A stretch of DNA of 64,000 bases, taken from the NCBI GenBank assembly GCA_029641185.1, contig JAPWGK010000023.1:682001-746000 (forward strand), read 5' to 3'. This document shows positions 30,780-43,123 of the stretch, one piece after another (the stretch's first letter is position 1; each line of letters begins with the position of its first letter). The translations under genes and the position numbers were made by a program. This DNA is from Pseudofabraea citricarpa. Lineage: Eukaryota; Ascomycota; Leotiomycetes; Helotiales; Dermateaceae. The notes under the pieces are model-generated. The model saw only the letters and a list, made by a program, of their open reading frames with translations, did no database searches and had not been told where the DNA came from.

Positions 30780-32692
30780 ATGTCTTCTTCATCGGTGCTC
30801 AAGGCTTCGGCTGCGTTGAAGGCGCGTGTGAGACGGCCTTCTCTCTTCAACAAGCTTGCTCGCCCCGAAGACTTGATTGAACATTTCCCTCATGGCGCAT
30901 ACATTGGCTGGTCCGGCTTCACCGGTGTTGGTCATCCCAAGTAAGTGTCATCCTAAAAAGAAAAAGAACAGGAGAAAGTCAATTGCTCTTTTAGTGTCCT
31001 GTGGAAGCAAGCATTCATAGCGGTTAGGCTCCGGAGCTAATTGCTTGACGTGTAGGAAGATCCCAACTATGTTGGCAGATCACGTCGAAAAGAACAACCT
31101 CCAAGGCAAATTGAAGTACTCGCTGTTTGTCGGAGCTTCTTCCGGAGCTGAGACGGAGAATCGCTGGGCGGCCCTCAACATGATCGAGCGAAGAAGTCCG
31201 CATCAAGTCGGGAAGTCTATTGCCAAGGGAATCAACAATGGCGATATCAAGTTCTTCGATAAGCATCTTAGTATGTTCCCAGTCGATCTGGTTTATGTGA
31301 GTCCCTAAATAATCGACTGATTTGTTGCGCAGAGATGTTAATGGTACCGCAGGGCTTTTATACCAAGGATCGTCCGAACAAGAAGCTGGATGTAGTTATC
31401 GTCGAGGCTACTGCTATTACTGAGGACGGAGGAATTATCCCTGGAGCTTCAGTTGGAGCTTCTCCAGAATTGATACAAATGGCGGATAAGGTAATTCGCA
31501 TACCATTTCTCAAAGGGCTCTCAGCTAATATTATTGGAAGATTATCATTGAAGTCAACACTTCCATGCCAAGTTTCGAAGGCCTCCATGATATTACCATG
31601 ACCTCGTTACCACCTAACCGAAAACCCTACCTAATCATGAGACCCGAAGACCGTATCGGAACAACATCTATCCCAGTAGACACAGAAAAAATTGTAGCTA
31701 TTGTAGAGTCTGATTATCAAGATCAGACTGTACCGAACTCTGCTGCAGATGAGACCTCAGCAGCTATTGCCCGTCACTTAATCGAGTTCCTCGAGCACGA
31801 AGTAAAGCACGACCGACTCCCAAAGAATCTCTTGCCTATCCAGTCAGGCATTGGCAACATTGCAAATGCTGTTATTGGAGGTCTCGCAGAGTCTAAGTTT
31901 GAGCATCTGAAAGTTTGGACTGAGGTAAGAAAACTTTGTATTTCTTGATTACTTGACTAATTAAAGAACAGGTGCTCCAAGATACATTCTTGGATCTTTT
32001 CGATTCTGGACGTCTCGATTTTGCAACTGCCACATCAATTCGTTTCTCTCCTGATGGATTCAAACGTTTCTATGACGGCTGGGAACAATACTATAACAAG
32101 CTTCTGCTCCGCTCACAACAAGTTTCTAACTCACCTGAGATTATTAGACGATTGGGAGTTGTAAGTTGACACTTCGTTTTAGTTCCAGTAACAAATAATT
32201 AACAAAAAACAGATTGGTATGAACACACCTGTTGAAGTCGACATTTATGCCCATGCAAACAGCACCTGCGTGATGGGATCACGTATGTTGAACGGCCTTG
32301 GAGGATCGGCTGATTTCCTCCGCTCCTCCAAATACAGTATCATGCACACACCATCTACCAGACCTTCAAAGATAGATCCTCACGGTGTTTCCTGCATTGT
32401 GCCCATGTGCACACATATCGATCAAACCGAGCACGATTTGGATGTCGTGGTTACCGAGCAAGGATTGGCTGATGTGCGAGGACTGAGTCCTAAAGAGCGT
32501 GCCAAGGTCATCATTGACAAGTGCGCTCATCCCGAATACAAACCTTTGTTGGAAGATTACTTTGCCAAGGCCGAATTTGAGTGCATGCGCCGAGGCTGGG
32601 GTCATGAACCCCATCTTTTGTGGAACAGCTTCGACATGCACAAGGCTTTAGACCAGGAGGGCAGCATGAAGAAGCTCAAGACTTGGGGTTAG
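30780..32692 (+). CDS. ACH1: Acetyl-CoA hydrolase / succinyl-CoA:acetate CoA-transferase
   Basis: Six exons: 30780-30940, 31056-31296, 31353-31490, 31541-31924, 31972-32160 and 32213-32692, giving 530 residues, as expected for Ach1. The enzyme is mitochondrial and moves CoA between succinyl-CoA or propionyl-CoA and acetate, which matters for acetate detoxification and propionate tolerance. The basic, acid-poor N-terminus (about 25 residues, with [12 protein letters not shown]) fits an import signal. Conserved blocks are [42 protein letters not shown], the TEVLQD motif (E308) where family I CoA-transferases carry their catalytic glutamate, and [15 protein letters not shown] [20 protein letters not shown]. 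The E308 codon ends exon 4 exactly. Nothing is missing. Confidence 0.95.
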
Positions 32693-33650
32693 ATAAAAAA
32701 ACCGAGCTGGGAGGAAAAGTTAGCATGTTAGATATATAAAGATTGGAGTTGGATTTCTTGCGTACGTGCTTTTTCTTTTGTGCATGAGAAGGGCAAGCGA
32801 GGAGGGATACAGTACCATACCATAGTATATAAAGTTCAAGTTCATTCCTATTTTTGTGTTTCTAGATCGCGTCACTTATATACCTGACAATGCAAAGCAA
32901 AAGATAATTAAGCTACTTTGTGTTTTTTGGAATATTGCATCCATCCATTCAAACTCAATTCGTGAAGAGGCATAGCTGGGGTAAGTATAGTGGACTTAGG
33001 ACCTCACTCCATCGCAACACCAATCATGTCTCTCTTATATCCTTATTTTGCATCTACTCATTCAATTCATGATCTAAATATATATGTAGTGTAAGAATAA
33101 AATGGTAATAGATATTAAAACTCTTTCACTCTTGGTCCTTCTTTCGTAATTCAACCGAACTCAACGCCTCTCTCCCTTCCCCATACTATTACACCAAAAA
33201 ACAGCCCGCAACCATACAAAAAAATCAAAATGCCATCCCATAATCCATCTTCAAGAGAGAGATCCAAAACCCCTTGCTCTCCGCCCGCCTCGTAAAAATA
33301 GCAATAAAGATATCTGGTACGCAACCAGACAAAGAAAAATCTGCGCCTTCGATTCAAAAGTACGTTTTTACTCGTTTCCTGAATGAATGAAAATATCGAA
33401 GGCGGGGAAATTGACAGAGGAGATATATGTATCACTCAAGGAAGCGGGGTATCACAAAAAGAAAAACACACATACAGACACACGGCGCCACGAGAGAATG
33501 CAGTAGCCCCCATTCTAAGCCATCTAGATTTTCCATCCATCCATGCCCCTTAACCTTCCTCTTGTCGTTTGCATCTTGATATTATTTTCTTTTTTTCTTT
33601 TCTTTTTTGGTGCATCAGGGATAGAGTGAGTGAGCGAACGAATTGCCCTC
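32693..33650. other. Intergenic, convergent 3' flanks of ACH1 and the MHYT gene
   Basis: The 958 bp between two converging genes are AT-rich, with T and TTTTC runs near 33585-33610 and several ATATAT words. This is more space than most convergent pairs in the window, but I see no gene or structured RNA. Confidence 0.55.
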
Positions 33651-36393
33651 TCACCTACTTTGAACACAGATCCCGAAGAGCTCATCGACAAATGTCTCGC
33701 CTTCACTGTTCTCTTTGAGGACCTGTGTTGTGACGATTCCGATGGGAGTACCACCAGAAGGTAGCTCCATCAGTTCCAAATCCATCTCGTTGTTCCCCTT
33801 CACGTCCACGCTTACTTCTTGGCTGACCATGATGCCACCAAACGATGGGGGATGTGATGACATGAGTTCAACCAATCCTCTCTCAGATGAAGTATCTGAA
33901 GAGAGTTTTTCGTTGTTGTATTCGGAAGGAGAGGAACGGGGATTCCAAAAGCGGCTGAGTTTAGACGGAGAAGAATTCGGTTGTAAAGAACTTGGTAGGG
34001 AATGCTGGCTTCGAAGATGTGCTGGGAAGGGTTTCTGGACATTTGTTGGGTGTGGATATTTTGAATCGTGATAGCTTGATTTTCGGAACATCCTGTTGCT
34101 CCTAACTGAGAAAACATCACTTAGTGGACTTTTAGCCTCAATACTACTGCTTGATCGTCCGTGAATATCGATGACGGGTGCAAATTCTCGGTAGGTCTTT
34201 CGGGCGAAGACAGCATGATCCGGAGAATTCTTGTAAATATGCTGTTGAACTCGGAAAAAGTCCAATGGTATAAACTCGAGTTTATTTCCTGGTGCTCGGC
34301 TGTGGATTGGTGCGATGAGACGGAATGTGATCAGAGTAGCACTCCCTGGTTGGGAATCATCTGTGCGCCCGCGACAGGGTGCCTGAACTGGCTTGGCTAT
34401 AAGCAAAGCTTCGTTGAAAAAGAGATCTGCAATCGCATCCTTAAGGCTATTTAAAGTGTTGAGAAATTGAGCTGCGAAGAGTTGTTCCTTTGCGGAACAA
34501 GAAGCAGACTTCGATGTCTTAGTTAAAGACTTGGTGATCGCAGCGACACTATAAGAATCAAAATTCCGCAGATAATCAACTTGCCAGTTCTCCAATCCAT
34601 CAAACGGAAGTTGCATGGTTGGAAGCTGATTTCGAGCGTCCTTGCGCACAAGTACATCGAATCCACCACGAACCGATGCACGAATAGCAAAACATGCCAA
34701 ATGTACCCCTGGCTCAAGGATTGGACTCTCCTTTGAGTACTCTCGCATGTGATGTAAATGCCTAGAGAGCTCATCGGCCCCAACTTGCATACTCCGCGCC
34801 AGAATTGGGAGAACGTTTTGAGCGTTAGCGAATCGATATCCTCCTGCTTGAAGGTGCTCTGCCTCTCGTCTATTTACTCGGCTAACGAGGAAAAGGAGTT
34901 GCCCGCGGCCAAAGATAGGTAGCGGCACGCCATTACGCTCTAGATCAACAGAACTGTCAGGAGTCTCGCGTCTATTCTTCATCTTTGAGGAAGCCTTCTG
35001 GCCAGTACTGATAATTTCGTCGAATAAGACCCCTACGTTTTCGAGTGGCATATTTAGATCTTCAGCAAGATCAGATGCGGCAACACAGAAGAGTTCACGG
35101 AAGACAAGCGAGTAATCCTCGATTGGGGCACCTTGGTCCGTAGCCAGATTCACTTCGGATTTAGTGCCGGGTCTTGAACCCTTTAATCCTGCTCGATGGA
35201 TGTGATTACGCATTCCAGGAAGTAAATTAGCCACACCGCTCCAGTTTCTAGTAGTTCTGAAAATCCATAAAAAGACGGGATGGGAAATGCCAAATATATC
35301 GTCAAAGGACTGTTGGCACGTTAGTCATATGAACACATTTGTTCGCCATTGGTACACACCCTCTCAATAAATGAGTTTGTGATCTTCCGATTTGGCAATA
35401 GACCTTCTGGAGAAACCATAAGTCTGCCATCCTTGTCGAACACAGCAGCTGCTAGCACAACCTGTTGAGCTCTGTTTGCCGAAAGCGATCTGCGGCGCTG
35501 AGCCAGAAATGTAAGTGTGAAGAGTAAAATACAAGCACCAACAGACTACTTGAAGTTAGCAAAATTGATACCCAATCATTGATCTTTACGTACCAAAACA
35601 ATAACCACAATAACAGTGGCATTTCTCGAAATGTTGTTGACCAAGGATTCGTTGACTATTCGAAGTCGATATTGAGTACCAACCGAGGCTAGCCAGTGCA
35701 TTCCGGAGACTGCCCCTGCAAGTATCACTGCACATATTCCTCTCTTCCACCAAGATGTTTCCCAAGAAGATCGCCAGATAAAGAAGACAGTCAACGCTCC
35801 AACACTTGCAAGGACCGCAATAGCTCCAGCACCGATTACCATGGAAACGTTGTAAACACAGTCATAGTTGGAGATGCCTGCTTGGCCCAGGTAGTGCATT
35901 CCCACAATCCCGAAACCAGCCAGCGCGCCGCCCAAGCCAACACGAATTAAGCTTATTCTCTCATTCGAACCGACAGCCCAAAAAGCGAGGAAGAGTACGA
36001 TGACCGGCAAGAAGAAAGAGAGAGCTGTAAATCCGGAGTTGTAGGAAATTTGCAATGCTTGTGAACCTCCACCAAGCAATATAGCACGATTTCCAATGAA
36101 GTGCATGCACCAAATCGCAATGCCACCCATAGATACCGAAGAGCCAGCAAGAAGAAACCTAAAGTTTGGTTAACAAAGAATTCAAAATGGCTTTCGAAGT
36201 AAACCCAGTCAGCATACCAGTTGTAGTATCCTCTCATCGCTGTCCTCCTGTGGATCAACTCCAATGTCGTTAACGCTCCAACATAACTAACGCAATAAGA
36301 GAGCACAACATATCCAGGGTTAAAGCTTTGAGGAACAATTTTTCCTTCCCATTGTACCCACTGCTCCATGTTGTCAGATGCCATAGTGACCAA
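33651..36393 (-). CDS. MHYT-domain integral membrane sensor protein
   Basis: Exons 36218-36393, 35594-36158, 35360-35545 and 33651-35309 on the minus strand give 861 residues from the first ATG (858 from MASDNMEQ at 36384). The N-terminal quarter is a seven-segment membrane domain with three repeats of the MHYT motif: M74-H75-F, M143-H144-Y and M209-H210-W (numbered from 36384). In bacteria this domain is proposed to sense O2, CO or NO through a bound metal, and is fused to diguanylate cyclases, EAL or kinase domains. Here it is followed instead by a long soluble region of over 550 residues with no recognised output domain: a conserved-looking helical part to about 660, then a Ser-rich disordered segment. 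The biological role in fungi is unknown. Confidence 0.8.
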
Positions 36394-38333
36394 GCTGCAG
36401 AGCCGTTGTGAAGGGAGGGGCTGAAGGCTGTCAACCGACAGATATCGTACGAGTGGCTCACTCTAATACTTTCGAGATGGACGCCAGAAAGGTTATGTAA
36501 AGAATGGGGTATTCCAGGTCAATGCGTTAGAGTCGCCCGCTGCTGTTTGGGAATAACCCTCTAGTATGTAATGATGGAAGAGCCGTTCATCCGTGAGATG
36601 GAGCTGGGTCGTAGATAGAAAACGATGCACGAAATTTGCAATTCCCTTCTGGCTAGAATAAAGCATTGACCGATGGAATCCGTGTAGGAAGAGCCAGCTG
36701 TGCTCAATTATTGTCACCAAAAATAAGCTTGACGGAGATGGAAGAGGGGGGAAGTCTGTTGGTCAATATCCAATAGTCCAAGTAATTCGTGGATATGCCA
36801 CTGACAGGGCTGGATGGCGCAAATATAACAAGGTTTGTTAGCAGATTGCTAAATGCTCGACACGCAGAGCTGTCGAGGATGTTGACGATCCACGAGCTTG
36901 GTCGAATCCAGAGTGGTGGGTGGAGTTCAAAGGTGTGGTGATGTATGCTTTGCACCACCATAGGGTGACCGCTCAGTTGCAGTAGTGCTAGACTATCCAG
37001 CCGCTTTGACGAGCAACGTGGAGAGGAGTGGAGAGGGGCAGAGCAAATAATTTTGAAGGATGAAATGATACCAAAAGAGAACGGATTTGAAATAGTAAAC
37101 GGTAGGGCCAAGGGAGATAGACGCAAGGGAAAAGGCCGAAGGAGGCTCAGTGGTGAAAGATATTTGAAGGAGAGAAAAGGAATTTAGAGAGGACTGCAGA
37201 GCCTTACTTCGCATTGCTGCTGCTTCTGCTGCTACTTCATGCCACATGAGGTCGCACGGGAGACCAGCTGGGGGAGAAGCGTTCGGGGAAGGAACTCACT
37301 TGAGATCTGTCATACGCAGCACCAATCACAAACGGTGGGACAGACCCAAGTGATGGAAGATGGGAAATGACAGGCGACTTGATGAGCAAACGCAGTGGTG
37401 TGCTGCACAAAAGTTTCGTATAGCGTCGGTGGCTCAATTGCTTGGAGCTGTTGAAGTTAGTGCTGGCGTTGCTGGACAGTAGACAGTGGACTCGGCGCCT
37501 CTCTTCTGACAATTGGAAGACGCGCCAACATGTGTGTTTTTTTTTGTTTTTTTGTTCTTTTCGAGTCGCAACAAGGACCAGGGACTCTGACGTTATTGTG
37601 TAAAGCGGCTGAAGACAGAAGAAGGCACGGCGCAGATACAGTACTGTAGCAGAGAAAAGCTCCAAACAGCGCCAACTCTCCAAGGGCCATCGCTGTGGCG
37701 CTGTGTCCCGACGAGTGAGAAGGAAAGAAGGGACGGCTGGATTGCTGATGTGGTGCTGCACGGAGCGCCTGCAACCTTGTTCGCGATCTCTGCCCATGCA
37801 CAGCAATATGTCACCGTGTCGTCGATTGGCCGGGGACCATGGGACACGGCTTGGCCATTTGAGAGAGGCATGAGAGGGAGTATCACAGCGACAGTCATAT
37901 GATAACCGTGGGGACGCAATACTCATGCGCGCAACCTCCTTGCAGCCGCAGCGGTTCGGAAGGTTCATCGAATAGTCGGAAGTATTGATGAATGCGTTAA
38001 TATATTAACTGCCACCTGGCCGAATGCACCCTCATCTCCAGTACAGGACTCTGCGTCGCACATTTCTCATCCCCACTTCGCAGCTCTCGAGCATCCTCAA
38101 GTGGCTTCTTTCGGATGAGCGAGGACCTCCGTGATGAACTGCCGACCATACTCATTCATAGCCAGAGAGAGATTCGTTGCTTTGTCGGCGTGGTAGCCCC
38201 GTTACGGACAGGCGTGTTTGGCAGAGATGCAGAGATGCAGAGAGGCGGAGAGGCAAAGCAGAGAGGCAGAGCAGAGAGGGATAGTCTGTTTGTAGTCCGA
38301 GGTAGAAGGGATGCAGTCCAGGATACGAGAAAG

Positions 38334-38352
38334 AGAGAGAGAGAGAGAGAGA
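38334..38352. repeat. GA dinucleotide microsatellite in a purine tract
   Basis: About nine GA units sit within a 130-bp purine-rich stretch (38221-38360) built from GCAGAGATGCAGAGAGGC-like imperfect repeats. Such tracts can form triplexes or be GAGA-type promoter elements, but no function is shown here. Confidence 0.8.
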
Positions 38353-38766
38353 AGAAGAGGCCGTGCAGGGGACGGACGGGAAGGAGCCGAGGATATCCAT
38401 GTCCTTGTCCATCTCGGTCGGCTATCGAAGATCTCGAGCTGTGCCCCGAGCTTTCGCCACCACTTACTTTATTCCATCTACCAACCTACTGTAAATAACT
38501 TCATAGGTATGTGTTGAATCCTGCCCGTTACCCGCCTTGAAAGCAAGCCAAGATTTGTTAAGCTTGTTTATCGTTGCGTTTGGTCATATTGCTCACCAAA
38601 CAGCTTTCCGAATGGAACCGGTCAGCAGGGTTCTCGAAGCCATTGCTTCTTCTACTGGTCCACTCGTTTGCAGAAGACAGCAAAGCAGACCGAGCCAAGT
38701 GCGATAGGTAATTTTCTACCAAGCAGAAAAGGGGCTACAGTACCGTAGTTACCTATTCAAGGATCA

Positions 38767-38793
38767 GCTTGGGCTTGGGCTTGGGCTTGTGCT
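38767..38793. repeat. GGGCTT hexanucleotide array
   Basis: Four GGGCTT-like units run in tandem, next to the TACAGTACCGTAG word at 38735-38750. It is a short minisatellite in non-coding DNA. Confidence 0.8.
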
Positions 38794-40219
38794 CCTCTCT
38801 CTGGAGTCTGGATGTTGCCGTTTTGCTTCACTTCACTTCATTCCACATCAGCAGCCGAAGCGAGCTCGCATTTTGACCTCCCACCTTCGGTCTCTCCACG
38901 CTGCACACTGCACGTAAGAAGTCCTTGCGCTGCGCAGCACGCTATTCGCAAATCAAGAACCCACACAGACTGGACAAGCAAAACCCTATCGGACGGAGCA
39001 AGAGAGCCTCTTCCGAGTCCAAGCGCCGGGCAGATCCATGCCTACGTACTTGGACCAGCAAACGAGAACCCGCTACATGGCAGGCAGGAAGGCAGGCAGA
39101 ACAGCCACGGCCGCAGTATTCAGCTTCGTCCCAACGCGAATTGTGTGTGAAGGGAGTCAGTGCTCTCTCTACGGCGACAGTGCGAGAAGAGTCTTTCGTC
39201 GGCAGTTGATTGCGTGTTTCAGAGTGATGTCAAGGCCTGTCTGTCTGCTTTATCGGCACAATATCAGAGTTTGATAAAACGTCACTCTCTTACCGTACTT
39301 GATGCTTCGTCGTCTCTTTTAGACTTACCTTTAAAGTTATCTGTCGTTGGTTTTATGGGGAGGATGGGGGGGCATTTCCGCCGTCTGAGTATATGTGTGT
39401 TGACGTTGCTTCCACCGAACTCTCAAGCCTGACCGAGGTGTTTTGCCATATGTAGGTATACTCCGAGATCGTCCATGGTTCTTATTAGACCGTTCCAACC
39501 CCCCTTTTTTTCTTTTTTTGATACAATGCGAGTAGAATAGTAGCTTTCGAAATGTTCATGGGACCAGGCGGAGAGGGTTTGCCAGGCCTATTTCAGATGG
39601 CTTACCGGGAACTAGAAACTTGGGATGTATTATAAGTATTGGTAGTAAGAAAGTATCAGTATGCTCTTTCGTTAGGTAATTATCCAAATGGGCTGAGGAA
39701 CTCGAGTGTACTTAGGTCCATATTCTTTTCATTTCGTCCATCCTTCCCATTGTTTGGCAAAAGGAACGAATTAGGTAGGAGATAGCGAGTTACATGAAAC
39801 AAGTAGATAATCCACTTGAAAACTCGCGTTGGTATATTTCCATACGCACTTATTCCTCAGATTCTCAGTTTAGTACCGGTCACAAAACTACCCTAGCAGC
39901 TAACAAACAACAATTCAATTTCTCCAACAGCCACTTTTTGCAAATTATCTTCCATGGCATTCGAGATAATCGGCCTCACATCCAGAGAATCAAGATGCCA
40001 AACAAAATGTTTGGCATCCTAACTTGTATGATATCAGTTAAGATTCCCGTTCACCTAATGGGTGCATTCATATTCCTACAAAACTAAACATATCCTCGAT
40101 CGCCGCCCTTGACAAACTGCAAGAGATGTCAGTCATTAAATTCATAGGCTGCAAAGAGCACGTATGTCTAAAATCCATCTCCGCTATCTGCCAAGACCTC
40201 GGACGGAAGAAGTCTCCTT

Positions 40220-41776
40220 TCACATATATTGCTGTGCCCTAGGGCGTTTCAAGCGTTCTTGCCTTGCACTACCGACCTCATCTACTTCACGCTTTGTACC
40301 GGTCTTAGAGCCCTGATAGTAAGTGGGACCATCACAGACAGCTTCAGTAGACGATGCCCTAGTAAAGATCGCAGGACCTCCAGAGTCTTCAGCGGCCTTC
40401 TGTGATTGATTATTAGTTAACAAAGATGTGCTTCTTGTTGCGTCTCCAGATTTAACAGCTGTGGTTTCCTCCTTCGCTTCAGCTCCATTTTGAGACGGTG
40501 TCGTTGCTATATTGTCCATATTTATTGTCGGATTCTGAGGGCCACAGGTGACAGGTGTGGTTCTCTTGGGTAGATCTTTGGGAGTGGTAAGAGTGGTGTT
40601 CTCGATTGATGATATATTTCTGGAAGAACCAACAGACGAGAAGCCAGGAGCCTGATTTCTCACGGATCCAAAAGGCGATCGTCCATCGGAGCTACTATTG
40701 GCAGTAGAGTTGAGAAATGTTGCACTTGAGGATGGGAATTGGGATGGCGTGGCGGGAATAGCTGGAGACGGCCAGGCGGTCGGAGAAGATGGCCAGGATG
40801 TTGGAGAAGGCCATGATGTCAATCCAAAGGAAGGAACGGGAGTTGTAGAGGTATCCAGAGCTGTGCTTAAAATTGGATCGCACGGAATGACCGATTTTGA
40901 GGTCGTAGTCAAACTCGAAGTTGCGGTTGGCTTTGGAGTAGTTGGCGGCTTTGAAATCGCTTTCTTCCAGGCGAATACTACTGGTATATTTGGGTTCAGC
41001 TTAGCATAATGCTCAATCGTCTGCAGTTGTGCTTTCAGATCCCCCAACTTTGCCTCTACCAACTTCAGCTTCAAAGCGTTCTGCTTTTCCTTAAGAATTG
41101 CAGAATTCGTTGTGGGATTATAAGCTTCCTTTTCCTTGCGATTCTCGGTGTCTGCGGCTTCGATTTTCTCATCAAACATTTTTTTGAGACTGTCAAACTG
41201 TCTATCCACTTCCCTTTTAACGTTGGTATTGAACATGGCTTGTAGAGGCGAGTTGTTCTTTAGTAACAACTCCACTTGTTCTTTACCCAAGTTCCTGAGT
41301 TGTGCCTTGTTCTCTTCTCGGGTAGTCTCGAGCTCTCGTCTTGTCTTCCTAAGTTCTCTTCTGGTATCTTGCAACTCATTCTGAACTTCCTTCGTAGCGG
41401 CACTTTCCGCCTCAAACTCTTTTCTATAGTATTCTCCTAGCCTTTGAGTCTCATTCTCAACCCGGCTCTTGATGTTCTTCTCGATGGCGAATTTCAAGAG
41501 CTCCTCGAGAGTTGGGTTTTTGTTGATCAAGTCTCGAAGTTGAACGCCACTTAGTGGTTGGAAGAATAACGAGCTGGCTTTCTCGAGTTTTTTCTTTGTT
41601 TCCTCGAGTTCGTCTTGAAGCTTGATTGCTGCTGCGATATTGATTGTTCCAGCGGTAATTACAGGCAAGCGGACTCGAGGGACTGTAGAAGATGAATCAT
41701 CGCTATGTTCATATGGTACTTTGTCGTTGTCGTGTTCGGGGTTCGGGTCCATGACTGGAAGTAGCTGAGTAGGCAT
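40220..41776 (-). CDS. Orphan coiled-coil protein, 518 aa
   Basis: A single uninterrupted frame on the minus strand. Residues 1-40 are acidic. Residues 50-265 are strongly helical and charged, with heptad-like Leu/Ile spacing and stretches such as TRRELRKTRRELETTREE, so a long coiled coil is likely. From about 280 onward the protein is Ser/Thr/Pro-rich, with a small imperfect repeat of the type SWPSPT/SWPSS/AWPSP near residues 320-345, and ends with a basic cluster (ERLKRPRAQ) that could be a nuclear signal. No family is recognised. Absence of introns in a genome where most genes have them, plus a gene-poor setting, suggests a lineage-specific gene. Length and non-random composition make a real gene likely. 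Confidence 0.65.
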   Translation of the reverse strand: MPTQLLPVMDPNPEHDNDKVPYEHSDDSSSTVPRVRLPVITAGTINIAAAIKLQDELEETKKKLEKASSLFFQPLSGVQLRDLINKNPTLEELLKFAIEKNIKSRVENETQRLGEYYRKEFEAESAATKEVQNELQDTRRELRKTRRELETTREENKAQLRNLGKEQVELLLKNNSPLQAMFNTNVKREVDRQFDSLKKMFDEKIEAADTENRKEKEAYNPTTNSAILKEKQNALKLKLVEAKLGDLKAQLQTIEHYAKLNPNIPVVFAWKKAISKPPTTPKPTATSSLTTTSKSVIPCDPILSTALDTSTTPVPSFGLTSWPSPTSWPSSPTAWPSPAIPATPSQFPSSSATFLNSTANSSSDGRSPFGSVRNQAPGFSSVGSSRNISSIENTTLTTPKDLPKRTTPVTCGPQNPTINMDNIATTPSQNGAEAKEETTAVKSGDATRSTSLLTNNQSQKAAEDSGGPAIFTRASSTEAVCDGPTYYQGSKTGTKREVDEVGSARQERLKRPRAQQYM

Positions 41777-42397
41777 GATTAGTTCAGTTAAGTAAAGTGG
41801 AGATAGTTATATTAAAAGACTTCATGTCTTAGATCGAGGTGCTCTCACCAGTGATTTTGCGCACTCGCCTTCCCATGCAGGAAGACGTTTGTAGAAAGTT
41901 CAATGAGTCAGGATGATCGCGTCCACAAATTATGGACTTAGTCGGTGATTTCAAACACCAAGTCGCATCCTGAAGTGTACGTAGATCGAAATTGTTGCGC
42001 CTGAATGTTCGTTGTGTTGGTTGAGAAGATAATTAAGCGATCGGAAAGGGAAGGCACGGTACCACGTACTCACGCTACGGAGTGACTGTTAGCTGCAGAT
42101 ACCTTTCAGTATCATTAAATTAAATTGACAATCACCTTCTTTCACTCAGCATAGAAGCATCTTTCTCAGTCACAAAATTAGGTATGAAGACTCATTTCTT
42201 TCTAGTCACAACAGATCCTTCATTAACTATTACATTATAGCTATTCAGCCCTTCAGGAACACTAGTCTGACGATTTCTCCAAACATCCTTGTGTGTAACA
42301 TGAACAAGTTTTATCCCTCTTTACACTCCTTGCAGTAAACCATATGCTTTTGGGTTTCCGAAGCATTGGCTGGTTCACTGGACAAGTGACACTTTGA
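41777..42397. other. Intergenic between two orphan genes
   Basis: This 621-bp spacer between two minus-strand orphan genes is AT-rich on its right side (42110-42240). It holds the promoter of the coiled-coil gene and shows no coding pattern. Confidence 0.55.
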
Positions 42398-43123
42398 TCA
42401 ATGAGCTTTGGTACTTGTCTGCCGTAATTGAGGCGATACAGCTTGGTTCATTCGCCTTAGCGCAGACTCGACCTGTGCCATGTCTGGTTGCTCGAGAACA
42501 TCTGGACTGCATTCCTTGCTGACATCCCAGTTCTCGTAATGAGCCGAGTTTGCGAGCTCATTGATGCTCAGGTCCATGTGTAGCTTGACGAGTGGTGCCC
42601 ATAGATCCCGTACATAAGAGGTTTGGTGCATTAGGATCTTGGAGAATGTGACCAGGACTCGCCGAAACTCTTCAATTTTCTGTGTATCGGTATGCAAGAA
42701 AGGGAAAAGGCCAACCTGATTCGGCATTGCTGCTTCACCGAAGACACGTTCCTGAAGCAGTTGGAAGGTGTAGTATATTGTGTAATGCAAGTGGAGTAAA
42801 GCTTCTCGTCGAGTCTCCATTGTCCACTTCAGGGGATCCCCGGCTCGCAAGAAGTACCAGACTCGATCTAAGAGCCGTTCTCGATGGCTCTTGTCGGATA
42901 ATTTCTGGACACTGTTCTGTACCCAATCCAAAATATCCCGAGTATAAATTGACTCCCAAACTTGGAATCTCCAGTTTGCACTCTCTATGTCTTGACGTTG
43001 GAGCTTCTCGTCTACTGGCTTTGACATTGGTGGTTGAGCAGCATTAATGTTACGTCGGGAAATTACATCAGGTCTGCAGTAGAATTCGAAGTCTGAGAGA
43101 TTGGCGATAGCTTGTGCGTTCAT
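42398..43123 (-). CDS. Orphan helical protein, 241 aa
   Basis: A single minus-strand frame with the start MNAQAIANLSDFEFYCRP. The product is mostly helical, without a signal peptide or membrane segment. It is rich in aromatic residues (ANWRFQVWESIYTRDILDWV, then LLDRVWYFLRAGDPLKW and LLHLHYTIYYTFQLLQE), which points to a packed globular helical domain. No catalytic motif or known family is visible. Like its neighbour 620 bp downstream, it has no intron and lies in a gene-poor region on the same strand, so the two may be of similar recent origin or belong to a fungal-specific family. Confidence in the gene is moderate, in function nil. Confidence 0.65.
   Translation of the reverse strand: MNAQAIANLSDFEFYCRPDVISRRNINAAQPPMSKPVDEKLQRQDIESANWRFQVWESIYTRDILDWVQNSVQKLSDKSHRERLLDRVWYFLRAGDPLKWTMETRREALLHLHYTIYYTFQLLQERVFGEAAMPNQVGLFPFLHTDTQKIEEFRRVLVTFSKILMHQTSYVRDLWAPLVKLHMDLSINELANSAHYENWDVSKECSPDVLEQPDMAQVESALRRMNQAVSPQLRQTSTKAH

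Larger units (their letters stand above)
36394..40219. other. Gene-poor, low-complexity island
   Basis: About 3.8 kb upstream of the MHYT gene hold only composition-biased frames. Features include an AGAG-rich purine tract (38221-38360), a GGGCTT array (38767-38793), a GCAGGCAGGAAGGCAGGCAG stretch near 39079, and TACAGTAC/CTACAGTACC words near 37640 and 38735. The left 1-2 kb may be a long leader or promoter for the MHYT gene. Minus frame 37237-37968 (243 codons) and plus frame 38812-39150 have no protein-like features. Confidence 0.5.

Noticed and set aside
37237..37968. 243-codon minus-strand open frame upstream of the MHYT gene
   Set aside because: It is rich in Ser, Arg and Cys without domain pattern and contains simple-sequence runs; it is more likely leader or chance.
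38812..39432. Overlapping plus-strand frames after the GGGCTT array
   Set aside because: Three overlapping frames of similar length in low-complexity DNA, none with protein-like features.
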